In this document: piece by piece, positions 25,270-34,103 of the stretch | How the letters are laid out: each line of letters opens with the position of its first letter | Numbering within the stretch: position 1 is the stretch's first letter | From: Pelagicoccus enzymogenes | GTDB taxonomy: Bacteria; Verrucomicrobiota; Verrucomicrobiia; Opitutales; Opitutaceae | Direction: 5' to 3' | Length of the DNA stretch: 64,000 nt | Assembly: GCF_014803405.1 (NCBI RefSeq) | Contig: NZ_JACYFG010000002.1 | Coordinates: 124,001 to 188,000 of the forward strand | Notes under the pieces: model-generated | Seen by the model: the letters and a program-made list of their open reading frames with translations, nothing else | Databases searched by the model: none | Told to the model about the DNA's origin: nothing | Program-made: the position numbers and the translations under genes

Positions 25270-26672
25270 GCGCTTACCCAGAAGCGGTTCAAGTCCTCGC
25301 GAACCTTCCCGCCCCTTGGCCGGAGGAGGCCCTCATCGAAATTCGCCGCAACCTGCGCGAGTCGCCCCGCAAAGTCGTAGTGCTGGACGACGATCCCACC
25401 GGCACGCAAACCGTGGAGGACATCACGGTCGTCACCCAATGGGACCTCGATACCCTACGAGAGGCTTTCGCCGAGCAAACGCCCGGCTTCTTCATTCTTA
25501 CCAACTCTCGAGCCCTCACCGAAACTGGCACCACAGAGCTGCACCGCGAAATCTTGTCCAGTTTGCAAGAGGCCGCCAACGGTCATCCCTACACCCTCGT
25601 CAGCCGCAGCGACTCCACTCTTCGCGGCCATTTCCTGGCCGAATCCCAAGTCATCGGCGAATTCAAGGGTCCTTTCGACATGGTGGTTCTCGCGCCTTTC
25701 TTCCAAGCAGGCCAACGCTATACGCTCAACGACACCCACTACCTCGTCGACCAAGGCAATTTCATTCCTTGCCACGAGACTCCATTCGCTGAAGACAAGT
25801 TTTTTGGATACAAAACCTCTCACCTGCCAAGCTGGGTTGAAGAGAAGACTGCGGGAGCCACCAAGGCTAGCGAAGTCGTCACCATTCCCCTCGAGACCAT
25901 TCGCAGCAAAGGCCCGGATGGCGTTTTGCAAATCCTGAGCCGAGCCCCAAAAGGTTCCACCTGCATCGTCAACGCCTGCACGCAAAAAGATATGGAAGTC
26001 TTCGCAGCAGCAGCCCTGCGCTTCGAAAACACAGGCGCTAGCGTGCTCTACCGAACCGCCGCCGCATTCGTTGCGGCCCGCCTAGGCATCCGCCCGCCCC
26101 CACCGCTGCTTCCCGAATTCATCTCCAACAGCAAGGAGCGCGGTGGGCTCGTCATCGTCGGCTCCTACGTACCCAAGTCGAGCGAACAGCTTTCCAAACT
26201 CCTCGAGCTCGGTGAACTGAAATCCTTCGAGCTCGACGTGAACGAACTCCTCAGCTCGCAGGACCCAGCGAGCTACCTGCTCTCCCTCGGCGAAACGATC
26301 GAAGACGCTCTCGATGCCGGGGAAGACGTAGTCGTCTACACCAGTCGCGGACTCGTATTCAGTGAGGCAAAGGAGCAAAACCTGGACATAGGCGCACGCG
26401 TGGCGGACGCCTTGGTAACACTAGCCAAAAACCTCAAGAGCAGTCCCGGTTTCGTCATCGCAAAGGGCGGCATCACTTCCAGCACCATCGCTACCGAGGC
26501 ATTGAGGATTCGCAAAGCCCAAGTGCTCGGTCAACTGGTTCCGGGAGTTCCCGTTTGGCGAGCCTCGGAAGACGCGCGCTTTCCCAAGATCGACCTTGTT
26601 ATCTTCCCCGGAAACGTGGGAGGACCCGATTCGCTTTGCGAAGCCTACCACAAGCTCAAGCGTATCCGCTAG
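25266..26672 (+). CDS. Four-carbon acid sugar kinase family protein (OtnK-like, DUF1537)
   Basis: 468 aa starting at the ATG that overlaps the VOC stop. The N-terminal domain shows VVLDDDPTGTQTVEDI, the substrate-binding signature of the family, then TNSRALT and SRSDSTLRGHF. The C-terminal domain holds the nucleotide-binding region FVIAKGGITSSTIATEAL and IDLVIFPGNVGG. Characterised members phosphorylate D-threonate, L-threonate, D-erythronate or 3-oxo-tetronates. Their usual partner is PdxA2, OtnC or OtnI; none is present in this window, and an isopropylmalate-dehydrogenase-like enzyme is found instead. Confidence 0.9.
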   Translation: MSAYPEAVQVLANLPAPWPEEALIEIRRNLRESPRKVVVLDDDPTGTQTVEDITVVTQWDLDTLREAFAEQTPGFFILTNSRALTETGTTELHREILSSLQEAANGHPYTLVSRSDSTLRGHFLAESQVIGEFKGPFDMVVLAPFFQAGQRYTLNDTHYLVDQGNFIPCHETPFAEDKFFGYKTSHLPSWVEEKTAGATKASEVVTIPLETIRSKGPDGVLQILSRAPKGSTCIVNACTQKDMEVFAAAALRFENTGASVLYRTAAAFVAARLGIRPPPPLLPEFISNSKERGGLVIVGSYVPKSSEQLSKLLELGELKSFELDVNELLSSQDPASYLLSLGETIEDALDAGEDVVVYTSRGLVFSEAKEQNLDIGARVADALVTLAKNLKSSPGFVIAKGGITSSTIATEALRIRKAQVLGQLVPGVPVWRASEDARFPKIDLVIFPGNVGGPDSLCEAYHKLKRIR

Positions 26673-26789
26673 ACTCTTACAAGGTCCTTAACGGATCAGT
26701 GGAAGGCAGCTTAAAGTCGCGGCAGAAACGGTGTTCAGTGCAGGCTGGGAACATTCCCTTTCTAACGAACGACAGCCCCCCGCAACACC

Positions 26790-27959
26790 ATGAAAATCGT
26801 AGACTTCCAGTCTCTCGTCCTGGGTACCCCATGGCGTAACATCAGCTACCTCGTTATCGAGCTTGAAGACGGCACGACCGGAATCGGCGAATCTCGCATC
26901 CTCGGCAAAACGCAGACGCTACACACCTACTTCCAAGACATCAAGCGCCACATCATAGGCCATGATGTCCACGATATCGAAGCGCTCTACGAACGCATTA
27001 CCCTGCTCGACTTCGGGGTTGCCCACGAGTTGGAGATGACCGCGCTCGCCATGATCGAGATGGCCCACTGGGACTGCATCGGCAAACTCGCCAAGCAACC
27101 CGTCTACAAGCTACTCGGCGGCAAAGTACGCGACAAGGTGCCAGCCTACGCGAACGGCTGGTACAAAGGCCCCCGCACGCCAGAGCTCTTTCACGAGGCT
27201 GCTAAAAAGGTAGTGAAAGCTGGATACACTGGACTGAAGTTCGACCCCTTCGGAGCAGGAAACTTGGAGCTCTCGCGACAAGAGTACAAGCTGTCCTTCG
27301 ACATCATCGAAGCCGTTGCCGACGCCATCGGGGACAACGCTCAAATGCATATCGAAATGCACGGGCGCTTCGCTCCGCACCAAGCGGTAGAGATAGCAAG
27401 AGACATCGAACACTACAAGCCAGCTTGGATCGAAGAACCTTGCCGTCCCGAGGACTTGCCCGCCCTCAAGCAAGTTGCCCAACACACCACAATCCCCATC
27501 GCTACCGGCGAACGCCTCTATTCCGCGAACCAATTCCGCGAGCTCTTTGAACTCCGCTGCGTAAACGTCGTGCAGCTCGACCTAACCCAATGCGGAGGCA
27601 TCCTCGAATCGAAGAAGATCTGCTCAACCGCCGAGACCTACAGCGTGATGGCAGCCCCCCACAACGTGGGTGGCATCGTATCCACTCTCGCGAGCCTGCA
27701 TCTCATCCTAACCCTGAGAAACGGTAAGATTCTCGAACACTTCAACGACTTCACCGACCAATTTGTCAAAAAGGCAGGCCATCCGTATCCAGAAGTTGTA
27801 GACGGTCACTTTTCCGTGCCGGAAGGACCAGGCTGGGGGATCGAGCTCGACATGGACTTCATCCGAGCTCATCCGCCTGCTATCGAAAACGGAATCATCC
27901 TCGACCCTGGACTCAACATGTTCAAGAAGGCCAACTGGGCCCAGCGCGACGACAAATAA
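26790..27959 (+). CDS. Enolase-superfamily sugar-acid dehydratase (mandelate racemase group)
   Basis: 389 aa. Residues placed by motif: Lys150 (GLKFDPFG), metal ligands Glu189, Glu215 (WIEEPC) and Glu241 (TGERL), His191 in MHIEMHGRF, Asp264 (QLDLTQCGG) and His291 (APHNVGG). The Asp264-His291 dyad is the general base. His191 two residues after the first ligand resembles the D-x-H-G-R pattern of galactonate and mannonate dehydratases, which use it to expel the 3-hydroxyl. A sugar-acid dehydratase is therefore likely; which acid is not determined. It lies 117 bp after the kinase in a gap with no visible gene, and 35 bp before the next gene. Confidence 0.88.
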   Translation: MKIVDFQSLVLGTPWRNISYLVIELEDGTTGIGESRILGKTQTLHTYFQDIKRHIIGHDVHDIEALYERITLLDFGVAHELEMTALAMIEMAHWDCIGKLAKQPVYKLLGGKVRDKVPAYANGWYKGPRTPELFHEAAKKVVKAGYTGLKFDPFGAGNLELSRQEYKLSFDIIEAVADAIGDNAQMHIEMHGRFAPHQAVEIARDIEHYKPAWIEEPCRPEDLPALKQVAQHTTIPIATGERLYSANQFRELFELRCVNVVQLDLTQCGGILESKKICSTAETYSVMAAPHNVGGIVSTLASLHLILTLRNGKILEHFNDFTDQFVKKAGHPYPEVVDGHFSVPEGPGWGIELDMDFIRAHPPAIENGIILDPGLNMFKKANWAQRDDK

Positions 27960-27994
27960 AGCCCCTCCTCCCCAATACGCAAATCACGATCACC

Positions 27995-28906
27995 ATGCCC
28001 AATTCAGACATTCCCGCCACCGACGCGCTCGTCCGCTCCGAAAAACGCTTCGCCGACGGAGCTCAATACCGTATCGAAATCCCCAGTACGGAAACGCCTA
28101 AAGCGTTTCGCGTCGCTCTCGAAGAAGCGGACAAGATCGGCTGCCCTATCCATCGAGTGAGCCAAGGATCCGGCATTCAAATGCTCAGCGACGACGATAT
28201 GCGCGAATACGCGAAAATCGGCGCCGACCGGGCTATCGAGGTGTGCCTCTTCACAACTCCGAGAGCCGGCTTCGACATCGGCGGTATGTGGAACGCTCCC
28301 GCCGGCAAGTTTATCCAGTGGCAAGTACGCGGCTCCGACCAGCTCCGTTACAGCCTCGACGAAGTAAAAAGAGCGGTGGACCTCGGCATCCGCAGCTTCC
28401 TGCTCGCCGACATCGGACTCATCGAAATCGTCAGCGAACTGAGGGCTCAAGGGCAGCTTCCTTCCAACCTCATCATAAAATCTTCTGCCGTCATCGCGCC
28501 CGCAAATCCCGCCAGCTGCCGCATCCTCGAACGCATCGGTAGCGACACCATCAACGTCGCGACCGACCTCACGATTCAGCAGCTCAGCGCCATCCGCCAG
28601 GTCGTATCCGCTCCCATCGACATGTACGTGGAAGCCCCCGACGGACTCGGCGGTTTCGTGCGTCACCACGAAACGCCCGACATGATCACTTTTGCGGCGC
28701 CGCTCTACGTAAAGCTCGGGCTGCGCAATTCCCCCGATATCTATCCCTACGGCGGCCACTTGGAGAATCTCGCCCTCAGCCTCACCCGCGAACGCGTGCG
28801 TCGCTCCAAGCTTGTCTACGACCTCATACAACGTCAGGCTCCCGAAGCTATTATCTCTGCAACAAACCAGAGCCACGCCGACCTAGCCGTACCCGCCACC
28901 CAATGA
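27995..28906 (+). CDS. TIM-barrel protein distantly like peptidase family U32
   Basis: 303 aa, cytoplasmic. Alternating strand/helix pattern fits a TIM barrel: KFIQWQVRGSDQLRYS, VDLGIRSFLLADIGLIEIVS, SNLIIKSSAVIAPANP, SDTINVATDLTIQQLSAIRQ, PIDMYVEAPDGLGGF. This order resembles U32 collagenase-like proteins, but I do not see the conserved U32 cysteines or E-x-F motif clearly. The gene overlaps the Kelch gene as ATGA and is collinear with the sugar-acid enzymes, so an aldolase, lyase or isomerase role is at least as likely as peptidase. Function not assigned. Confidence 0.6.
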   Translation: MPNSDIPATDALVRSEKRFADGAQYRIEIPSTETPKAFRVALEEADKIGCPIHRVSQGSGIQMLSDDDMREYAKIGADRAIEVCLFTTPRAGFDIGGMWNAPAGKFIQWQVRGSDQLRYSLDEVKRAVDLGIRSFLLADIGLIEIVSELRAQGQLPSNLIIKSSAVIAPANPASCRILERIGSDTINVATDLTIQQLSAIRQVVSAPIDMYVEAPDGLGGFVRHHETPDMITFAAPLYVKLGLRNSPDIYPYGGHLENLALSLTRERVRRSKLVYDLIQRQAPEAIISATNQSHADLAVPATQ

Positions 28907-29877
28907 CAAGACCATTAAAATCCGCCCTCTTTGCCCTCGTCTTACTGCCCGGAGCCTTTGCCGAGTGGAAAACGCTGGAGACGAACGGCGAGCCAGTGGC
29001 CCGCCACGAAGCCGGCTTCCTCGACGTAGAAGACAAGGCTTACCTCGTCGGCGGACGACGCATCAATCCTGTCAGCATCTTCGATCCCGCGACCAACACC
29101 TGGACCCAGGGAGCCGCCTCCCCCATCGAGATCCATCACTTCCAACCGGTCGAATACAAAGGCGAAATCTGGGTAGTGGGCGCCATGACGGGCAAATTTC
29201 CCAACGAAACGCCGGTAGAGAAGGTTCTCATCTACAATCCGGAGAAGGACGCATGGCGCTGGGGTCCCGAAATCCCCGAAGGCCGTGCCCGCGGCGGAGC
29301 AGGCGTCAGCCTTTATGAAGGAAAAATTTACCTGAGCGCCGGCATCACGCGCGGCCACATGGGCGGCTTCATTCCCTGGCACGACGTCCTCGATCCCGAA
29401 ACCGGCGAATGGACCCAACTCCCCGACGCCCCCCACGCCCGCGACCACTTCCAGTCCGCAGTGCTCGACGGAAAGCTCTACCTCGCAGGCGGACGGCAAA
29501 CCTCTCGCGAAACCAACGAGGTCTTCTCCCGCACCGTGGCTCCGGTCGACGTCTACGATTTTGCCTCCGGAACCTGGAGCACGCTCGAAAAGGAACTGCC
29601 TACTCCGAGAGCGGGCAACACCACTTTCAGTTTCGGACGCAAGGTCATCGTGATCGGCGGCGAGACCGGACACAACCAAACCGCCCACGCCGAGGTCGAG
29701 GCTTACGACGTAGATGCCCGAAATTGGCAGTCGCTCCCTTCCCTCAACCGCGGTCGCCACGGTACCGGCGTCGCCATTATCAAGTGTACCCTGTACACCG
29801 CCTCCGGCTCCGGCAATCGTGGCGGTCGCCCCGAGCTCTCCGACATCGAAGCCACTCCCTGCGAGACCTTCCACTAG
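28903..29877 (+). CDS. Secreted Kelch-repeat beta-propeller protein
   Basis: 324 aa with a signal peptide (ALFALVLLPGAFA). About six Kelch blades follow, each with a Gly-Gly or Gly-rich strand and a spaced Tyr/Trp (KAYLVGGRRINPVSIFDPATNTW, GKLYLAGGRQTS, RKVIVIGGETGHNQTAHAEVEAY). Secreted Kelch proteins in bacteria include the sialic-acid mutarotase NanM. In this cluster a mutarotase or sugar-binding role in the periplasm before import by the MFS transporter is plausible but not shown. The start overlaps the preceding stop by four bases, so it belongs to the same operon. Confidence 0.82.
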   Translation: MTRPLKSALFALVLLPGAFAEWKTLETNGEPVARHEAGFLDVEDKAYLVGGRRINPVSIFDPATNTWTQGAASPIEIHHFQPVEYKGEIWVVGAMTGKFPNETPVEKVLIYNPEKDAWRWGPEIPEGRARGGAGVSLYEGKIYLSAGITRGHMGGFIPWHDVLDPETGEWTQLPDAPHARDHFQSAVLDGKLYLAGGRQTSRETNEVFSRTVAPVDVYDFASGTWSTLEKELPTPRAGNTTFSFGRKVIVIGGETGHNQTAHAEVEAYDVDARNWQSLPSLNRGRHGTGVAIIKCTLYTASGSGNRGGRPELSDIEATPCETFH

Positions 29878-29918
29878 AGCTGCCAAAAACAAAAGCCTAG
29901 TACCGCGAAAACAAGGTC

Positions 29919-29971
29919 TGGAGGGACGAGTGACTTGTGTCACTGCGTTCGGTACCACCTCGTCCGCAGAC
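29919..29971. repeat. REP-like element, GGAGGGACGAGT family
   Basis: CTGGAGGGACGAGTGACTTG at one end and ACCTCGTCCGCAG at the other form an imperfect inverted repeat. A related short element, GGAGGGGCGAG...CTCGTCCGCCC, lies at 41621-41650. Confidence 0.55.
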
Positions 29972-30049
29972 AGGCGAGACCCATTCTCTGCAGGACGAAT
30001 CTTTAGCCGATCCAACGCGTTCACCAACACGATCGCTACTTTTTTATCG

Positions 30050-30086
30050 CCCCAGATTGAGCGATCCTATGCTCTCTGGGGTTTCT
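30050..30086 (+). promoter_or_regulatory. Hairpin immediately upstream of the sulfatase maturase gene
   Basis: CCCCAGAttGAGC ... GCTCTCTGGGG folds into a strong stem followed by TTTCTC, ending about 20 bp before the ATG at 30103. It could be a terminator for upstream transcription or an attenuator in the maturase leader; the weak T-run makes the former uncertain. Confidence 0.5.
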
Positions 30087-30102
30087 CATTCGCCCAAAGT
30101 TT

Positions 30103-31362
30103 ATGTCGACGATCGCCAAAGCTCCCTTTCACGTGATGACCAAGCCCATTGGTCCGATTTGCAACCTCGATTGCAAGTACTGCTTCTACCTGGAAAAGGA
30201 AGCCCTCTACACCGACGGCAAATGGCGCATGGCTCCGGACGTGCTGGAAAACTACATTCGCCAGTACATCGAGGCTCAACCCACCCAGCACGTCAGCTTC
30301 GCTTGGCAAGGCGGCGAGCCCACCCTCTTGGGCGTCAACTTCTTCCGCAAGGTAGTGGAGCTGCAAAAGCAATACGCTAACGGCAAAACGATCGAAAACG
30401 CGCTGCAAACAAACGCAACCTTGCTCGACGACGAATGGGCCGGCTTCCTCAAGGAAAACGACTTCCTCATCGGCGTTTCCATCGATGGTCCCAAGGAGAT
30501 CCACGACGCCAACCGCGTCGACAAAAAGGGCAATTCCACCTTCGACGAGGTAATGCGCGGCATCGAAGTCTTGCAGAAAGGCGACGTACGCTTCAACACC
30601 CTGACCTGCCTCAACCGCGTCACCTCCAAGAAGCCGCTCGAAATCTACCGCTTCCTCAAAGGCATCGGCAGCGAATTCCAGCAGTTCATCCCGATCGTCG
30701 AACGCCGCCCTGGCCAACAAGCCAGGCAATGGGGACTCGACCTCGCCGCTCCCGAGGAAGGCGTGGTGGACGACGAGAAGCTCCCCGTATTCGGCTGGAG
30801 CGTGCTACCGGAAGATTTCGGCGACTTCTACATTAAGATATTCGATAAGTGGATACGAAAAGATGTGGGTACCATCTTCGTGCAGCTGTTCGAAACAGCT
30901 CTCAGCAAATGGCTGGGCACCCCCGGCGGACTCTGCGTGCACGCCGAAACCTGTGGCGACGCCCTTGCGGTCGAGCATAATGGAGACCTCTATTCCTGCG
31001 ACCATTTCGTGTATCCACAATACAAGCTCGGCAACCTGAAAGACACTCCGCTAGTCGACTTGGTCAGCCTGCCGAAACAACGGCAATTCGGTCTCAACAA
31101 ACGCGATACGCTGCCCGACTACTGCAAGAGGTGCGAAGTGCGTTTCGTCTGCAACGGAGGCTGTCCGAAGGACCGCTTCCTGCACACTCCAGACGGTCAG
31201 CCCGGTCTGCACTATCTCTGCAAAGGCTACCGCAAGTTCTTCAATCACATCGACGTGCCCATGCGCGCCATGGCCCACCTTAATCGCAACCGCCGCCCCG
31301 CCAGCGAAATCATGGAACTGGCCATCAACAAGAAGCTCCCCGGCTACAAGCCGATGAAGTGA
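30103..31362 (+). CDS. Anaerobic sulfatase-maturating enzyme (radical SAM, anSME)
   Basis: 419 aa. The radical-SAM cluster motif C-N-L-D-C-K-Y-C places cluster ligands at Cys20, Cys24 and Cys27. The C-terminal SPASM-type cysteines that bind two auxiliary clusters are visible in CVHAETCGDALAVEHNGDLYS and CKRCEVRFVCNGGCPKDRF. The enzyme converts the active-site Cys or Ser of sulfatases into formylglycine in the cytoplasm before export, without needing oxygen. It would activate the three Cys-type sulfatases at 1987, 8161 and 9996. It is encoded alone, preceded by a hairpin and followed by a long REP element. Confidence 0.95.
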   Translation: MSTIAKAPFHVMTKPIGPICNLDCKYCFYLEKEALYTDGKWRMAPDVLENYIRQYIEAQPTQHVSFAWQGGEPTLLGVNFFRKVVELQKQYANGKTIENALQTNATLLDDEWAGFLKENDFLIGVSIDGPKEIHDANRVDKKGNSTFDEVMRGIEVLQKGDVRFNTLTCLNRVTSKKPLEIYRFLKGIGSEFQQFIPIVERRPGQQARQWGLDLAAPEEGVVDDEKLPVFGWSVLPEDFGDFYIKIFDKWIRKDVGTIFVQLFETALSKWLGTPGGLCVHAETCGDALAVEHNGDLYSCDHFVYPQYKLGNLKDTPLVDLVSLPKQRQFGLNKRDTLPDYCKRCEVRFVCNGGCPKDRFLHTPDGQPGLHYLCKGYRKFFNHIDVPMRAMAHLNRNRRPASEIMELAINKKLPGYKPMK

Positions 31363-31370
31363 GTGCCGTT

Positions 31371-31428
31371 GTAGGAGCGAGCTTGCTCGCGAACCACATT
31401 CGATAATCGCGAGCAAGCTCGCTCCTAC
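31371..31428. repeat. Complete REP-like inverted repeat, GTAGGAGCGAGC family
   Basis: Perfect 22-bp arms (31371-31392 and 31407-31428) beginning GTAGGAGCGAGCTTGCTC, separated by 14 bp. It lies between convergent anSME and psd genes. A half copy lies at 21711 and a variant arm at 49726. Confidence 0.9.
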
Positions 31429-32318
31429 ACCGCCGTCCCTAGCAGGTCGCCGACCTTGGCGTATACCTCCAACTGCTTCGCTCCGTTGGCCGCGAGATCA
31501 TCCGCCAACTTAACCCGGTCACGCTCGAATAAGGTGATCACGCAGGAACCACCGAAAGCGAAGTATCCCAGCTCGCCTCCCTTTCGAACCGAATCCCCTT
31601 CCTTTGCCGTCATGAAAATCGAGCCCACGCAGGTCGCCCCGATCGCAATGAAACAAACACGACCCAAGTCTGGCGTATCAATCACCGTCAACACCCGCTT
31701 GTTTTCCCAAAGGTAGCCCATCGACTGCCTCAGAGCGATGGGACTCACGCTGTAGAGCGGCCCATTGATCAAGCGCTGCTCCACAATCTTGCCCGCCACC
31801 GGAGAGTGATAGCGATGGTAGTCTACCGGACAAAGTCGCGATATCACTGCCGTGCCTCTCGGGTAGTTGTCAGCCAATGACACGCTACCAAGCAAGGCCT
31901 TCAAGTCGAAGAATTGACCTTTGGCAAACAAGCCCTCCACCTCGCCCAAATTGGAAATTCCGAGGTGCCGCGCATCCGCTGGCAGAGCGATTTCCCTCTC
32001 ACCCTGCACTAGAGGGCGGGCCGAATCCTTGAGCTTGCGATAGAAGAAGTCGTTAAAACTTGAATACGTTTCCACTCCCTCCAAAAACTCGCCTTCGTCA
32101 AGGCCGTAGGTTTCTATAAAGGGCCGTATCCGCCGAGCGCTGACAGGCTTGTTCATGCGCCAACCATACCAGTGCGAAAAGATGGCACGCTTAGCGAGCA
32201 GCCAAAGCCCAATCTTACCCATGTTCGTCTCGTAGGTCCAACGCAGAAATCCTTCCCCGTAAACTTCCTCAACCTCTTCCTGCCCGCTGTAGCGGTTATA
32301 AAACCGGATTTCCGACAT
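31425..32318 (-). CDS. psd: Phosphatidylserine decarboxylase
   Basis: 297 aa from the ATG at 32318 (GAAAG five bases upstream); a TTG at 32333 would add five residues. The pro-enzyme self-cleavage region YFAFGGSCVITLF puts the pyruvoyl-forming serine at Ser258, where many homologues have LGST or GGSS. CPVDYHRYHSPVAG is the conserved His-rich catalytic region. It makes phosphatidylethanolamine from phosphatidylserine at the cytoplasmic membrane. Its length and N-terminus match the group found in Chlamydia and Clostridium. The stop lies inside the REP element shared with anSME. Confidence 0.93.
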   Translation of the reverse strand: MSEIRFYNRYSGQEEVEEVYGEGFLRWTYETNMGKIGLWLLAKRAIFSHWYGWRMNKPVSARRIRPFIETYGLDEGEFLEGVETYSSFNDFFYRKLKDSARPLVQGEREIALPADARHLGISNLGEVEGLFAKGQFFDLKALLGSVSLADNYPRGTAVISRLCPVDYHRYHSPVAGKIVEQRLINGPLYSVSPIALRQSMGYLWENKRVLTVIDTPDLGRVCFIAIGATCVGSIFMTAKEGDSVRKGGELGYFAFGGSCVITLFERDRVKLADDLAANGAKQLEVYAKVGDLLGTAV

Positions 32319-32339
32319 CACTTTCAAAAACAATTTTTG

Positions 32340-32420
32340 ACCACAGATTTCTCAGATTTTTCAGGATCTAATGAGTAGATCTTTTAGATTCGATCCGTTC
32401 AAATCTGAGAAATCTGTGGT
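32340..32420. repeat. Perfect 20-bp inverted repeat between asnS and psd
   Basis: ACCACAGATTTCTCAGATTT at 32340-32359 and its exact complement at 32401-32420, with a 41-bp AT-rich spacer. There is no coding potential. It may act as a processing or termination signal in the asnS-psd gap. Confidence 0.85.
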
Positions 32421-32444
32421 TAAGAAACTCCCTTCAATCACATT

Positions 32445-33830
32445 CTAAAATTCCGCGTGACCTGGGACGCGTGGATACGGGATCACGTCGCGAATATTCG
32501 CTACGCCCGTGATGAACATGAGCAAGCGCTCGAATCCGAGGCCGAAGCCCGCGTGCGGCACGCTACCATATTTTCTTAAGTCTACATACCACCAGTAGTC
32601 TTCTTCCGAGATCCCGTGGGCTTTCATGTTCTCCAGCAGCAGCTCAAGCCGCTCCTCGCGTTGGCTGCCGCCCACGATTTCGCCGATTCCCGGTACCAGC
32701 ACGTCCATGGCCGCGACCGTCTTTCCGTCGTCGTTGGCCCGCATGTAGAAGGGCTTCAAGTTCTTCGGATAATCGTAGACCGTAACCGGACTCTTGAAAT
32801 GCTCCTCCGTCAAGTAGCGTTCATGCTCCGACTGCAGGTTCACTCCCCACTCCACCCGGTTGTCGAATTTCTTGCCCGAAGCCAACAGGATTTCCACCGC
32901 CTCCGTGTAGGTGACTCGCTGGAAGGGACGCGAGAGCACGAACTCGAGCCGCTGCTTCAGCTCCTTGTCCACGAAGTTGAAAAACAATGACAAGTCCTCT
33001 TCGCAGGTCTCCATGACCTCCGCGATCACCGACTTCACGAATTCCTCGGCAAGATCCATGTCGGCCGCTAAGTCGCAAAATGCCATCTCCGGCTCGATCA
33101 TCCAAAACTCGCTCGCATGGCGGCTCGTATGGGAATTTTCAGCGCGAAAGGTCGGACCAAAGGTGTAGATGTTTCCGAGAGCGGTCGCGTAAGTCTCGCC
33201 TTCCAACTGCCCGCTCACCGTCAGGTATGCCGCTCGCCCGAAGAAGTCTTCCTTGAAATCGACCTCGCCCTCTTCGTTAAGCGGCGGATTCTTGGGATCG
33301 AGAGTCGAAACGCGAAACAGCTCCCCCGCTCCCTCGCAGTCGCTCGCCGTCACGATCGGGGTGTGCACGTAGAAAAACTGGCGATCGTTGAAGAAGCGAT
33401 GGATGGCGAAAGCCAGCTTGCTCCGGATTCTGAATACAGCCCCGAAAAGGTTAGTACGTGGACGCAAGTGAGCGATTTCGCGCAAGTACTCGTTGGAGTG
33501 ACGCTTCTTTTGCAGCGGAAAGGTCTCGTCGGCGCCGCCGACCAACTCCAGCGAATCCGCTTGGATCTCCCACATCTGCCCTTTGCCCTGCGAGCGAACG
33601 AGGCGTCCCTTGACGGATACGGACGATCCCGTGGTGACTCCCTTCGAATCGGAGTAGCCCTCCGCCGTTTCGTTGACCACGACCTGCATGGACTTGAGGC
33701 AGGAGCCGTCATTCACCTCCAAGAAAAAGAAAGTCTTGGAATCCCGGCGGGTGCGAACCCAACCCTGCAAGAGAACTGCATCGCGTTCCCCTTCGCTCTT
33801 CATCAAGTCAGCAATCAACAGTCGCGTCAT
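32445..33830 (-). CDS. asnS: Asparaginyl-tRNA synthetase
   Basis: 461 aa class II aminoacyl-tRNA synthetase. The N-terminal OB-fold anticodon-binding domain begins [20 protein letters not shown]. The catalytic domain includes [19 protein letters not shown] (motif 2) and [15 protein letters not shown] (motif 3). [20 protein letters not shown] is typical of AsnRS rather than AspRS. It charges tRNA-Asn in the cytoplasm. It is upstream of psd on the same strand, separated by the 20-bp inverted repeat. Confidence 0.95.
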   Translation of the reverse strand: MTRLLIADLMKSEGERDAVLLQGWVRTRRDSKTFFFLEVNDGSCLKSMQVVVNETAEGYSDSKGVTTGSSVSVKGRLVRSQGKGQMWEIQADSLELVGGADETFPLQKKRHSNEYLREIAHLRPRTNLFGAVFRIRSKLAFAIHRFFNDRQFFYVHTPIVTASDCEGAGELFRVSTLDPKNPPLNEEGEVDFKEDFFGRAAYLTVSGQLEGETYATALGNIYTFGPTFRAENSHTSRHASEFWMIEPEMAFCDLAADMDLAEEFVKSVIAEVMETCEEDLSLFFNFVDKELKQRLEFVLSRPFQRVTYTEAVEILLASGKKFDNRVEWGVNLQSEHERYLTEEHFKSPVTVYDYPKNLKPFYMRANDDGKTVAAMDVLVPGIGEIVGGSQREERLELLLENMKAHGISEEDYWWYVDLRKYGSVPHAGFGLGFERLLMFITGVANIRDVIPYPRVPGHAEF

Positions 33831-33931
33831 AAGGCCCCAAGAGAATCAAAGAAGCCTCCAGATGCAAGACCCGTAGCGCTAAGCATTAGCCAGTGTCTGC
33901 AGAGCATGATGCATTCTTCGCTCCAACTCTG

Positions 33932-34103
33932 CAGGGCTGTCGCTCGCGACACGCCGCGTCAGCCAATCCACATGTCGAAGCCATCCCTCCCATTGCCAAT
34001 GACTGGAGGGACCGGTTCCACCCGGTCCGAGTCATTTTATCAATTCTTCGCGGTCGCGGGCTGAAGTGGGTCGTGTCCCTGCGGTCGGTACCGCGCTACT
34101 TCC
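33932..34103. repeat. Degenerate REP-like arms between lptG-like gene and asnS
   Basis: GCAGGGCTGTCGCTCGCGAC (33932 on) resembles the GGGCTGGCGC family. GACTGGAGGGACCGGTTCCA ... CCGGTCCGAGTC (about 34001-34031) and CCCTGCGGTCGGTACCGCG (about 34078-34095) are further small dyads. This 270-bp gap holds no convincing gene. Confidence 0.5.
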
